Assembly (NCBI GenBank): GCA_965370805.1
Contig: CBDUVZ010000017.1
Location: forward strand, 1 to 32,578
Source: CBDUVZ01 sp965370805
GTDB lineage: Bacteria; Hydrothermota; Tepidihabitantia; Tepidihabitantales; Tepidihabitantaceae
Direction of reading: 5' to 3'
Length of the DNA stretch: 32,578 nt
Below the pieces are notes generated by a model. The model was not told the origin of the DNA. It searched no databases and saw only the letters and a program-made list of their open reading frames with translations. Shown in pieces: positions 17,325 through 26,400 of this stretch (positions are counted from its first letter, which is position 1; each line of letters begins with the position of its first letter). The position numbers were made by a program, and so were the translations under genes.

Positions 17325-17342
17325 GGGAGGGGGGGGGGGAGG
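17319..17342 (+). repeat. G-tract with G-quadruplex potential
   Basis: Nine G, one A, eleven G, one A, two G in a row, at the end of the 12-bp array and about 50 bp upstream of the pgsB -35. Such tracts are prone to slippage and can form quadruplexes. Confidence 0.85.
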
Positions 17343-17393
17343 AGCGGCCCTCGCAATGACGGACACGGATAGCGGCAAGCGGTGGGCGCGGGT

Positions 17394-17421
17394 TTGACTC
17401 CGGGGTTTCGTGTTCTATAAT
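17394..17421 (+). promoter_or_regulatory. Strong promoter for pgsB
   Basis: TTGACT (17394-17399), a 16-bp spacer and TATAAT (17416-17421). RNA would start near 17428, only about 22 nt before the ATG at 17450, and no clear Shine-Dalgarno lies between them. Confidence 0.7.
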
Positions 17422-17449
17422 TCCTGTCTGTTGTCATGACGATGTACTA

Positions 17450-18670
17450 ATGGTTGTCGTCCTCGTTCTGCTGCTTTTGTTCGTCGGTTACAGCCTGCTC
17501 GAGTATGCGCTGCACCGGCGCGATCTCGGGCGAATCCCGATCCGGATACAAGTGAACGGAACCCGGGGCAAGTCTTCGGTGACCCGGCTGATTGCCGCGG
17601 GCCTGCGGGCCGGGGGCAGGCGTGTCGTTGCGAAGACGACCGGGACCCGGCCGATGTTTATCACCGGCGACAGCGAGGAGCGTCCGGTGCGCCGGCTGGG
17701 GAAAGCGAATATCGCCGAGCAACTGCGGATAGTGCGGCTGGCCCGTGAGTTCCGGGCCGAGGCGCTGGTGCTGGAGAATATGTCGCTCGACCCGCAGTAC
17801 CAGAGCGTGGAGCATGCGATGCTGGTGCGGCCGACGCATTCGGTTGTGACGAATGTCAGGGCCGACCATCTTGACGTCATGGGCCCGACCGTTGCGGACG
17901 TGGCCCGGGCGTTCAGCCGGACCGTATCCGGGCGGGGCGATTTCTTCACCACGCAGACGGAGTACATGGGAATCCTGTGCCGTCGGGCCGGGCCGGAGAT
18001 GAGCCGGGTTGTGACCGACGGGGCAGGTGTCACCGATGAGATGCTTGACGGGTTCAGCCACATTGAGCACCGGGAGAACGTCGCGCTTGCCCTGGCGGTC
18101 TGCGAGCGGCTCGGGGTTGACCGGGGTGCCGCGCTTGCCGGGATGCAGCGTAGCAGTTCAGACCCGGGTGCGATGCGGCTTCACATAATCGAGTCCGGCG
18201 GCCGGCGGCTGGAACTGGTGAACGCACTGGCCGCGAATGACCCGGATTCGATTGCGCAGCTCTGGCGGATGGTGAAGCACCGCGACGAGCGGCGAATCGT
18301 GCTGGTGAACTGCCGTTCGGACCGGCCCGACCGGTCGCGGCAACTGGCCGACCTGGTGGCCGGGTTCGAGGCGGACGCTTTCGTGGCTACCGGCGGGTTG
18401 ACCCGGGTATTCCTGCGCCGCATCCGGCGGGCCGGGGTTGATTCGAGCAGGCTGGTGGACCTGGGGAATGAACGTCCGCCGGCGGAGGTGCTTCAGGGTG
18501 TGTTCGGTCTGGTGGGGAGCGGGGGGACACGATCCCAATCCCAGGACCAGGACGGGATTGGGTCATGTCCCTATCCGGCAGCCTTGCTTTTCGCTACCGG
18601 CAATACGGTCGGGTACGGCGAGGAGCTGATGCGGTACTTTGTGGGAAACAGAGCGGGTCATGGTAATTGA
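17450..18670 (+). CDS. pgsB: Poly-gamma-glutamate synthase subunit PgsB/CapB
   Basis: 406 residues. The family is an ATP-dependent amide ligase, related to Mur ligases, that polymerises glutamate at the inner membrane together with PgsC. Residues 2-18 are an N-terminal membrane segment. The ATP-binding loop is VNGTRGKSSVTRL (Lys41). ENMSLDPQYQ and VTNVRADHLDVMGPT are typical. The C-terminal FATGNTVGYGEELM matches the family end. Odd feature: residues of about 358-374 (GTRSQSQDQDGIGSCP) are encoded by a palindromic repeat inserted in frame near the C-terminus. The gene overlaps pgsC by 11 bp. Whether the polymer is poly-gamma-glutamate or another amide polymer cannot be told from sequence. Confidence 0.93.
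   Translation: MVVVLVLLLLFVGYSLLEYALHRRDLGRIPIRIQVNGTRGKSSVTRLIAAGLRAGGRRVVAKTTGTRPMFITGDSEERPVRRLGKANIAEQLRIVRLAREFRAEALVLENMSLDPQYQSVEHAMLVRPTHSVVTNVRADHLDVMGPTVADVARAFSRTVSGRGDFFTTQTEYMGILCRRAGPEMSRVVTDGAGVTDEMLDGFSHIEHRENVALALAVCERLGVDRGAALAGMQRSSSDPGAMRLHIIESGGRRLELVNALAANDPDSIAQLWRMVKHRDERRIVLVNCRSDRPDRSRQLADLVAGFEADAFVATGGLTRVFLRRIRRAGVDSSRLVDLGNERPPAEVLQGVFGLVGSGGTRSQSQDQDGIGSCPYPAALLFATGNTVGYGEELMRYFVGNRAGHGN
18523..18571 (+). repeat. Palindromic repeat inserted in frame in pgsB
   Basis: Left arm GGGGACACGATCCCAATCCC (18523-18542), an 11-bp loop, and right arm GGGATTGGGTCATGTCCC (18554-18571). The arms pair except for one mismatch and one extra base. The same arms, with the same asymmetry (CACGATCCC against CATGACCC), recur in inverse order at 32465-32545. 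Confidence 0.9.
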
Positions 18671-19103
18671 GGCTATTGGGCTGGGGATGGTGGCTTCCTT
18701 TTTCCTGACCGAGACTATCGGGTTTGCCGCGGGCGGGATTGTGGTGCCGGGCTATTTTGCGCTGGTGCTGCACGAGCCGGTACGGGTTGTTTCGACCCTG
18801 GGCGTCGCGCTGGCTACTTACCTGCTGCTTCGGTTGCTGTCGCGCTTCATGCTGGTCTACGGCCGGCGGATGCTGGTGCTGAGCATCCTGGTCGGGTATC
18901 TGCTCGGCTACTTGACGCGGATTGCGCCGCACTGGACCCTGGGAGGTTCGGACCTGAATATCGGGGTCATCGGCTACGTCATCCCGGGCCTGCTGGCGTA
19001 CTGGATGAGCCGGCAGGGGGTGGTCGAGACCGTGGCCGTCATGATGTTCGCCGCGGTGCTGACCAGGCTGGTGGTGACCGTGATTTCCGGAGGGGCGTTC
19101 TGA
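18660..19103 (+). CDS. pgsC: Poly-gamma-glutamate biosynthesis membrane protein PgsC/CapC
   Basis: 147 residues, the usual PgsC length of about 149. The ATG at 18660 overlaps the end of pgsB. Four to five hydrophobic helices (AIGLGMVASFFLTETIGFAA; LALYLLL-type segments; LSILVGYLLGYL; IGVIGYVIPGLLAYW; VAVMMFAAVLTRLVVTVI) and the GIVVPGYFAL segment fit the family. It is the integral membrane partner of PgsB in polymer synthesis and translocation. The stop overlaps the start of the next gene by one base. Confidence 0.92.
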   Translation: MVIEAIGLGMVASFFLTETIGFAAGGIVVPGYFALVLHEPVRVVSTLGVALATYLLLRLLSRFMLVYGRRMLVLSILVGYLLGYLTRIAPHWTLGGSDLNIGVIGYVIPGLLAYWMSRQGVVETVAVMMFAAVLTRLVVTVISGGAF

Positions 19104-20197
19104 TGCGGCGGCGACACGGCCGGGTGAATCGCTGGGTACTGGCGGTGATGGCGCTGGTGGCACTGGTGATGTTCTGGTTTGTGACGAAGTCGGCGCGCAG
19201 CTACCGGACCCGGATGCACGCGGAGAAGCTGGCGTCGGCGAAGCTGGCCGGTCGGGCGTTCGAAGTCGTGAAGGAGTACCGGGAGCAACTGGGGATTCCG
19301 ATCGACACGGTGAATGACCCGAACCGCACCGGCCTGGTCGGGGTGCAGTTTTCGCAGGTGACGTACGGCCGGAGCGACCTGAGTGACGCGCTGTCCAGTC
19401 TGAACCCGAACTTCGCGGCCGCGCTGGTCGAGTTGCTGCTCAAGGCCGGGGTCAGGCCGGGCGATACGGTCGGCATCAGTTGGGACGGCACCTACCCGGC
19501 GCTGAACATTCAGCTCCTGGCCGTCGCGCAGTGCTTCCCGTTCGAGCCGGTCATCATTACCGCGCAGAGCGCGGGGACCTGGGGCGCGAACTACCCGGGG
19601 CTGACCTGGCTCGACATCGAGGGTTTCCTGCGCGGGAAAGGCGTCTGGTCGTACCGGAGCGCGCTCGCGACCCTTGGCGGGGAGACCGATGACGGCCGCG
19701 GCCTGTCGCCGGCCGGCCGGGAGATGCTGGAGCAGGTCGCGCAGGACCGGCTGGGCGGATGCTTCGTTCCGGCGACGTTCCGGCAGGGCGTTGAGCGCCG
19801 GCTCGAACTGCTGGGGGGCGTGCGGGCGGTCGTTTCGGTCGGCAGGGTGATTGCCGACGTCGGCGACCCGCTGGCCCGGGTTCCGTCGCGCGTGCTGCGG
19901 AAGCCGACCGAGCGTGTCGGGCCGGACGGCGTGATTGCGGCGCTGCTCGACAAGGGCGTGCCGGTCGTTTTCCTCGGCAACCCAAGCCGGGTGGCAATCG
20001 ACTACGGGCTGCCGGTGGCACCGGTGCCGCTGCCCGAAGTCGGGAAAGGCAGGCTTTTCTTCCAGCGGCGGTACTCGGTGGTGCTGGCGGCTGTGTTCGC
20101 GTTGGTCCTGCTGGTATTGCTCCTGCTGGTGGTGCGCTATGATATTGAATGGTACTTCGGTGCGGGTAGGCACCGGCCTGATGAGGAGGCGGTTTGA
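19103..20197 (+). CDS. pgsW: Poly-gamma-glutamate system protein (PgsW-type)
   Basis: 364 residues, ATG sharing its A with the pgsC stop. Membrane helices lie at 11-27 (WVLAVMALVALVMFWFV) and about 322-342 (VVLAAVFALVLLVLLLLVV), enclosing a large domain outside the cytoplasm (GISWDGTYPALNIQLLAVAQ, PVIITAQSAGTWGANYPGLTWLDIE, GVPVVFLGNPSRVAIDYG). It fits the poly-gamma-glutamate system protein family that replaces or joins PgsA/PgsE in some bacteria. The exact role in that family is not established. No PgsA/CapA homologue is in the window. Confidence 0.8.
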   Translation: MRRRHGRVNRWVLAVMALVALVMFWFVTKSARSYRTRMHAEKLASAKLAGRAFEVVKEYREQLGIPIDTVNDPNRTGLVGVQFSQVTYGRSDLSDALSSLNPNFAAALVELLLKAGVRPGDTVGISWDGTYPALNIQLLAVAQCFPFEPVIITAQSAGTWGANYPGLTWLDIEGFLRGKGVWSYRSALATLGGETDDGRGLSPAGREMLEQVAQDRLGGCFVPATFRQGVERRLELLGGVRAVVSVGRVIADVGDPLARVPSRVLRKPTERVGPDGVIAALLDKGVPVVFLGNPSRVAIDYGLPVAPVPLPEVGKGRLFFQRRYSVVLAAVFALVLLVLLLLVVRYDIEWYFGAGRHRPDEEAV

Positions 20198-20286
20198 GAA
20201 GAATGCAGAATGCAGAGTGCAGAAGTCAGAATGAAGAAGCGGGACAACCGCCAAGATCGCCAAGAGCACGAAAGCAGAACGAGGAA
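20196..20286 (+). repeat. Intergenic repeat modules
   Basis: AATGCAGAATGCAGAGTGCAG, AAGTCAGAATGAAG, ACAACCGCCAAGATCGCCAAG and ACGAGGAAATG fill the gap between pgsW and the next gene. If read as protein they give a spurious 31-residue extension. Confidence 0.75.
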
Positions 20287-21162
20287 ATGATAGAGACGGG
20301 AAGAAGAAGGAGTTGTTGTTTGCTTTTCGGTCTGCTGGTACTGGCGGCCGTTCCGGTGAGTGGGCAGAGCCTGACCGTTGACGGCTCGGCCGACGAAGTA
20401 ACGGTGAGCGTCGTGCGGCGGGTGGAACTGGATTACTTCCTGGTTTCTTCCGGCCGTCCGATTGAGTTCAGTGCTACGGGGCCGACGTGGCTCAGGGTGT
20501 ATACCAGGCTGTGGTGGCCCGAGGGTGCAAGCGGCACCCGGACCTACCGGTTGTCACTGTGGCAGGAGGACGCCGAGCGGCCGCTTGAGTTTGAGACCGG
20601 GCGTTCGAAGTCGAGCTACGGCACCGACGGCCACCCGGTCGGCAAGTGGCGTTCGTTCTACATCCAGGTGCCGGAAGGCAAGAGTTCGTACCGGCTTGAG
20701 TGCCGGGAAGGGGCCGTGGCCGTTCGGTTCGCGTTCCAGAGGAAGAGGCCCTGGAGTGAAGTTCGAGTCGAAGAACAAGTGCCGGTAACGCTTACCCTTG
20801 GTGTTGATTCGCTGGCATACCACCGGGTTGAGACCGGCAGTCCGGCCCGGTTTTCGGTCCGGGGTCCGGGCTACGTCCGCATCAGGACGCGGCTCGATTA
20901 CGACCCCAGCATGGTCGGGGCCCAGAACTTCGTGCTGACCGCTGCCGAAGGCGAAGAGGAACTGGTTCAGAAGAACTTCCGGGTGACGAGGTCCGGCACC
21001 GCCCATTACATTGAAACACCGGAGTTGGTTCCTTCGACCGAGAGGGCAACGAAGTTCCGGGTCGGCGAAGGTACCCACCGGCTGACCCTGGTTGTGAACG
21101 GAACGCTCGCCCGGAGCGCGGGCGTACGGGTTGAGTTTCATCCGAGTGAGAAGTATGAGTAG
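20287..21162 (+). CDS. Exported protein with internally duplicated domain
   Basis: 291 residues. The ATG at 20287 was chosen because it has GAGG upstream and gives a signal peptide (RRSCCLLFGLLVLAAVPVSGQ); the open frame upstream is repeat modules. The mature protein is two similar halves of about 125 residues. YFLVSSGRPIEFSATGPTWL then RVYTRLWWP in the first half matches YHRVETGSPARFSVRGPGYV then RIRTRLDYD in the second. Both are rich in beta-strand pattern, probably a beta-sandwich. It overlaps the following outer-membrane gene by 8 bp and lies just downstream of pgsBCW, so it may be part of the same envelope operon. No family recognised. Confidence 0.75.
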   Translation: MIETGRRRSCCLLFGLLVLAAVPVSGQSLTVDGSADEVTVSVVRRVELDYFLVSSGRPIEFSATGPTWLRVYTRLWWPEGASGTRTYRLSLWQEDAERPLEFETGRSKSSYGTDGHPVGKWRSFYIQVPEGKSSYRLECREGAVAVRFAFQRKRPWSEVRVEEQVPVTLTLGVDSLAYHRVETGSPARFSVRGPGYVRIRTRLDYDPSMVGAQNFVLTAAEGEEELVQKNFRVTRSGTAHYIETPELVPSTERATKFRVGEGTHRLTLVVNGTLARSAGVRVEFHPSEKYE

Positions 21163-22189
21163 GTTCCTCCTGGTCGCGCTGCCGGCGTTGTTGCTGGTTC
21201 ACGCGGCGCCGGTCATCCGAAGCCCATCATGGACCGGTTGGTTCGGGTTCCAGGCGACTCATGACGATAATCCTTTCAGGTACTCGGCCGATGACCTGGG
21301 GAGTTTCCGTCGCCGGGAGGACGCGCAGCGGTTCCCGATTCGCTCGGCCGACGACCTGGACCTGACTGCTTCGACCGGGTGGCGTTACCGGTATCGGCTG
21401 GCCGGCAGACCGGGCAGCGTCGCGCTGAAGCTGAAGCTGCACCAGTTCGCGTCGAACCGGGAAAAGAGCTACCAGTTGGCGTCGCTCGGGGTGAGCCAGT
21501 CGTTCCGGACCGGTTCGAAACTGACCGGCTCGTATCTGCGGATGCCGGACTACCTGATTCGCTACTACCGCGACCCGGAGAACGAGCAGCGTAACTACGT
21601 CGGCTGTCGCTTCACCGAAGGGTTGGCGACCGCGCGGCTCGAACAGAAGCTCGGCAGTTTCCGGGTCAGCGCAAGATACCGGCACCAGCAGGACGACTAT
21701 GCCGCGCCGTTCGACTACTACGACACGCGGGCGCACCGGCTGGGCGGGGTCCTGGGTTGGAAGCCGGTCCGGGAGTTCGGGCTGGACTGCGACTACGAAT
21801 TCAAAACCGCTGTGGCCCGGGGTCCGGTTCCGGATATTTCCTTTCAGCAGCATTCGCTTGACGTGAGCATTTCCAGCAGCCCGCGGCGGTTGACCAATGT
21901 CAGCTTTGAAGCCGGGTACGGCCTTGCGCGGCGGCAGTACACTACCGACAACCCGGGCGAGACTGACCCGTCCCACGCGGCGAGGGTGGACCTGATTGAG
22001 GAGATTGACTTCGAGGTGGGGTATCGATTCGGCGCTGCGCGACTGATTGCCGGGTATCGGCTCGAGTGGCGGGAGGTGTCCTCGCCGTACAGTGAGCAGA
22101 TTGAGGACGTCAAGCGCTACCGGCGGAACCGGTTCACCGTGGGCACGGTCGTCAGCCTGGCGCGACTGCTGAAAGGAGATAGCTGGTGA
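21155..22189 (+). CDS. Outer-membrane beta-barrel protein
   Basis: 344 residues, ATG at 21155 overlapping the upstream stop. A signal peptide (MSRFLLVALPALLLVHAAP) is followed by repeated 8-12-residue amphipathic strands with aromatic ends (WRYRYRLAGRPGSVALKLKL, SYQLASLGVSQSFR, FRVSARYRHQQDDY, VSFEAGYGLARRQY, FEVGYRFGAARLIAGYRLEW). This is the pattern of an outer-membrane barrel of roughly 14-16 strands. The last residues (KGDSW) end in Trp. The following GTG overlaps the stop by 4 bp. The substrate or role is unknown; position after pgsBCW allows a polymer or protein export role. Confidence 0.75.
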   Translation: MSRFLLVALPALLLVHAAPVIRSPSWTGWFGFQATHDDNPFRYSADDLGSFRRREDAQRFPIRSADDLDLTASTGWRYRYRLAGRPGSVALKLKLHQFASNREKSYQLASLGVSQSFRTGSKLTGSYLRMPDYLIRYYRDPENEQRNYVGCRFTEGLATARLEQKLGSFRVSARYRHQQDDYAAPFDYYDTRAHRLGGVLGWKPVREFGLDCDYEFKTAVARGPVPDISFQQHSLDVSISSSPRRLTNVSFEAGYGLARRQYTTDNPGETDPSHAARVDLIEEIDFEVGYRFGAARLIAGYRLEWREVSSPYSEQIEDVKRYRRNRFTVGTVVSLARLLKGDSW

Positions 22190-23481
22190 GAAGAACCGCG
22201 GCGATAGCTTTGCTCGTGTTGTTCTGGGCAGGGTGCGACGTCCCGTATCCACGGCCGGACCCGGTCGGACTCGTGTCACCGGCGAGCGGGTCCGTGGTTG
22301 TTTCCCCGGTGGTGACGCTGAACTGGCTCTCGGCTTCGGACGCCGAGTTGTACCGGGTCCGGGTGACGACCGACCCGGACTTCGATTCCTTCCATGAGGA
22401 TACACTGGACGGGACTTCGATTGACTACCAGGCCGGAATTGACGCGCATTACTACTGGCGGGTCTATGCCCGGAACTCCAACGGCGTCTGGAGTGACCGT
22501 TCCGAGACCTGGACGTTCATCCTTGAGCGATTCCGGGTCGTGGCGACAGCGGCAACCCAGGGCTATGCCCAGGATATTTGGGTCGAGGGCGACCGGGCCT
22601 GCATTGCGGACGGGCAGGCCGGACTCGCGGTGTTCGATGTGAGCAACCCGCTTGAACCGCAACTGCTGGGTGTTGTCATGGATTCCCTGAACGAGGCGTA
22701 TGGTGTTGTGATTTCAGATAGTTATGCGTACGTTGCCTACGGGTACAAGGAACTATTGATTGCCGACCTGTCGGACCCGGAGAGCCTGGCGATTGTGGGC
22801 GAGCTCGAGTATCCGCAGCCCGGGCACGGCTATGATATCGCACACGCGGACTCGCTGGTGTACATCGCGGCTGATGCGCAGTTCATCGTGGTCAACGTGA
22901 AGAACCCGCCGAATCCGGACCTGCGTTTCCAGTACCGCTATCCTCGTGGCTGCCGGGGAGTGGCGCTGCAGGATAGTTTCTGTTTCCTGGCGCTGGAGCA
23001 GATCGGGGTCGCGATATGGAACGTGAGCGAACTGCCGCCGTCACCGGTCGGGAGTTTCGATACGCCTTCCAATGCCCGGAGCGTGGCGGCGGAAGGTGAT
23101 TACCTGTACGTTGCGGACGGTCGCGGCGGGCTGATTGTGGTGGATGTGAGCGACCCGGCCAGTCCGCAGACCGTAGCGACCTGTCAGCTTGAGGGCTATG
23201 CCGAGCGTGTCACCGTGAGCGATACGCTCGCGTTTGTCGGGTGCCGGGATGACGGGATTGCGGTCTTCAATGTGACCGAACCCGAATCGCCCCGACTGGT
23301 CGCGCAGATTGCGACCAGCTATGTCCGGACCGCCCAGCGGTCAGGCGGCTACCTGTTCGCCTGTGACCGGGACCAGGGGCTGGTGGTTATTGAGATAAAA
23401 GGAGTAGGGAATCGAGAAGAGGGCGAATATCAAAGTGCAAATCGTAAAGTGCAAATCGCAGATTGCAGAATGAGGAGATGA
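22186..23481 (+). CDS. Lipoprotein with Fn3-like domain and LVIVD beta-propeller
   Basis: 431 residues, GTG start with GGAGAT upstream and a 4-bp overlap with the barrel gene. The lipobox is LFWAGC with Cys17; Asp18 follows, which in E. coli would keep a lipoprotein in the inner membrane. Residues 28-112 look like a fibronectin III domain (VVTLNWLSASDAELYRVRV ... HYYWRVYARN). Residues 115-405 hold about six LVIVD-type blades (GLAVFDVSNPLEPQLLG, LLIADLSDPESLAIVG, GLIVVDVSDPASPQTVA, GIAVFNVTEPESPRLVA). The final 24 residues, from GNREEGEYQSAN, are encoded by intergenic repeat modules that also provide the stop. Probably an envelope binding or scaffold protein. Confidence 0.85.
   Translation: MRRTAAIALLVLFWAGCDVPYPRPDPVGLVSPASGSVVVSPVVTLNWLSASDAELYRVRVTTDPDFDSFHEDTLDGTSIDYQAGIDAHYYWRVYARNSNGVWSDRSETWTFILERFRVVATAATQGYAQDIWVEGDRACIADGQAGLAVFDVSNPLEPQLLGVVMDSLNEAYGVVISDSYAYVAYGYKELLIADLSDPESLAIVGELEYPQPGHGYDIAHADSLVYIAADAQFIVVNVKNPPNPDLRFQYRYPRGCRGVALQDSFCFLALEQIGVAIWNVSELPPSPVGSFDTPSNARSVAAEGDYLYVADGRGGLIVVDVSDPASPQTVATCQLEGYAERVTVSDTLAFVGCRDDGIAVFNVTEPESPRLVAQIATSYVRTAQRSGGYLFACDRDQGLVVIEIKGVGNREEGEYQSANRKVQIADCRMRR
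23420..23480 (+). repeat. Repeat modules encoding the lipoprotein C-terminus
   Basis: GCGAATATCAAAGTGCAAATC, CGTAAAGTGCAAATCGCAG and ATTGCAGAATGAGGAGATGA belong to the intergenic vocabulary but lie inside the open frame, ending in the TGA at 23479-23481. Confidence 0.65.
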
Positions 23482-23485
23482 TTGA

Positions 23486-26400
23486 GTGAGTGCATTGCTT
23501 GTTCTTGTTTGTCTGGTGCAGGCCGGTGCGCCTGGTGTTGCCCGGACGGAATGGCTGGTCCGGGACCGCGGTGCCGGACGGCTTGAAGTCGAAGCTGTGT
23601 TTGCCGAAACCGAGCCCGGGCAGGGATATGCGGTGGCGCGGTTGGTGCCGGCGCCGGGCGGGGAGCTGCCGGTAATCGAACTGGTTGAACTGGACACGGT
23701 TGTCACGGCAGACTGCGGGGACGGACCGGCACCGGTTGACCAGCCCTGGGTCAGTTTCGGTAGTCCGGTAGTCGCAGCCGGGCTGGAAGTGGTGCCGCTG
23801 GTCGTCACCCGGACCCGCGCCGCTCCGACTGCCGGCCGGGTCGTGCGGTGCCGGAGCGTCGTGGTGAAACTGGGCTACGAGCAGCCCCTGGCTGGATACG
23901 GGTCCGGGAACGCGATGGCCGAAATGATGGGGTCCATCCTGGACGGCGAGACGCCCGAGTTCCGCGTCGACCAGCCCGGGTATCTCATAATCGTGCCGGA
24001 CGAGTTCTACGACGACATCCTGCCGTTGGCGGCCTGGAAGGAGCAAAGGGGCTTCAAGGTGTGGGTGAGGAAACTGTCCGAGACCGGTTCGACCCGGGAG
24101 CAGATCCGGACCTACATCCGGAACGCGTACAACACCTTGATCCCGGTGCCGAGTTACGTCCTCCTGGTCGGCGCGGTCAACAAGATTCCGGCGTTCATCA
24201 CGACCGGGACCCCGTGCGTCACCGACCATCCGTATGCCTGCGTGGACGGCGACGATTTCATGCCCGACCTGTTCGTCGGCCGGCTGCCGGCGGCGAACGG
24301 GTCCGAACTCGACGTGATTGTAGCCAAGGTCCGGGGCTACGAGATGACCCCGGCGATGTCCGACCCGTCCTGGTTCCGGCGGGCGTTGATGGTCGCAACC
24401 AGCTACCAGGAAGGCGGGACGCCCGCGGTCACGGCGCTCATCACCAAGCGGATTATCCGGGAACGGCTGCTGGCGAAAGGCTTCACGCAGGTTGACACCG
24501 TGTTCTATCCTCCGACCAGGTACGGCCAGGGTCCGGTTGACAGCGCCGTGAACCGGGGCGTGTCGTTCGTCAACGGCCGGGGCTGGGGCAACTACGACGG
24601 CTGGGGTTACCCGCAGTTTCTGACCAACGACGTCTACGGTCTCGATAACGGCTGGAAGCTGCCGGTCATCACCAGCCTCTACTGCGGCACCGGCAACTAC
24701 GCGCGGAATCCGTGCTTCGGTGAAGCATGGCTCAGGGCAGGTACGCCGACGAATCCGAAGGGCGGCATCGCCTTCTGGGGAAGCTCGTGGACCGGGACGT
24801 CCACCCGCTGGAACAACTGCATGGACTACGGTATCTACCGGGCGCTGTTCGACCAGGGCGTGGACCTCTGCGGCCCGGCGATGTACCTCGGTAAGCTGGC
24901 CCAGTATGAGAATTTCCCGCTGGCCGAGGATTCGTTCGACCTCAGGATTTATTTCCACGTCTACAACCTGCTCGGCGACCCGTCACTCCAGATGTGGACC
25001 CGGGTTCCCGAGCAGTTGGCCGTCTCTTGTCCGGCGACGTTCCCGGTCGGGGCCAGTTCGTTCGAGGTCACGGTGCAGACGGTTTCAGACGTCCCAGTCG
25101 CGGGAGCCCTCGTGTGCCTGCACAAGCCGGGCGAAGTCCATGAGACCAGGCGGACCGATGCGACCGGCCGGGCCTGTTTCGCAATCGCGACCGCGACACC
25201 GGACACGATGTTCGTGACCGTCACCGGGCGCGGTCTGGTTACCGGTCTTGGTCAGAGCATCGGCCATGACGCCGGGGTCTTCGTCGGTCACCAGAGTCAC
25301 TCGCCGGCGACCGTCGGTCCGGGCTCCAGTCCCGGAGTCGAAGTCGTGCTGAAGAACTTCGGCGGTTCCGCGACCGCGCCCGGAGTGCAGGCGACACTGC
25401 GTCCGCTTGACAGTTGTGCGACGGTGACCGATTCGGTCCGCAGCTACGGCGATATCACGCCGGGCGGGACCGGATCCGCATCCGCTTTCGCGGCCACGAT
25501 AGCACCCGCGTGCACCAGCGGTCAGGTCATTCCTTTCGGACTGAGTATTACCAGTGGTGACAGCTCCTGGTTGTCTGCTTTCGACCTTCCGGTCCACGGC
25601 CCGACGCTCAAGGTCGTCGGGTACACGGTGCATGACGGCAACGGCTGGCTGGACCCGGGTGAGGCTGCCGAGTTCTCGGTCGTGGTGCGCAACTCGGGTT
25701 CGGGTTCGGCCGGGAATGTCGGTGTGCTTCTGACGTCGTTGAATCCGTCCGCGATTACTGTTCTCGATTCCCTCGGCAGTCTCGGCACGATTGCTCCGGG
25801 CGATTCGGCGTCCAACGCGAGTGACCGGTTCCGGGTCCAGGCGGGTGTCGGCATCGGGGTCGGGCGCAGGTTCAGCCTGAAGGCCACGATGACCGGCGAC
25901 GGTGGGTTCATCCAGACCTGGGAGTTCCCGGTTACTGTCGGCCGGCCGGTGCCGAGCGCGCCGCTTGGACCGGACCGCTACGGGTACTACGCTTACGATG
26001 ACACCGACGTCGGATGCACCGAGCGTCCGACCTACGACTGGGTTGAAATCGACCCGGCGCACGGCGGGTCAGGCACCCGGGTGGACCTGGGAAACGACAA
26101 GGCGGTTCCGGTCAGCCTGCCATTTACGTTCCGGTTCTACGGCCGGGATTACGGGACGGTGTCGGTGTGCGACAACGGGTACGTCGCGATGGGCAGTTCG
26201 TGGCTGGGTGAGATATATAACTGGCACATTCCTTCGGCCAACGGGCCGGACGGGTTCGTCGCCGCGTTCTGGGACGATTTCCGGGCCGATACCCTGGACG
26301 CCTCGGGCGTCTTTACGTGGTACGACGTTGCCAATCACCGGTTCATTGTTGAATGGAGCCGGTGCCACCACGTCCACGGATTCCGGCCCCCGATTATCGC

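Noticed and set aside
17074..17437. Small frames on both strands across the pgsB upstream region
   Set aside because: They read the 12-bp array and G-tract (tetrapeptide patterns, Gly or Pro runs) and overlap two consensus promoters.
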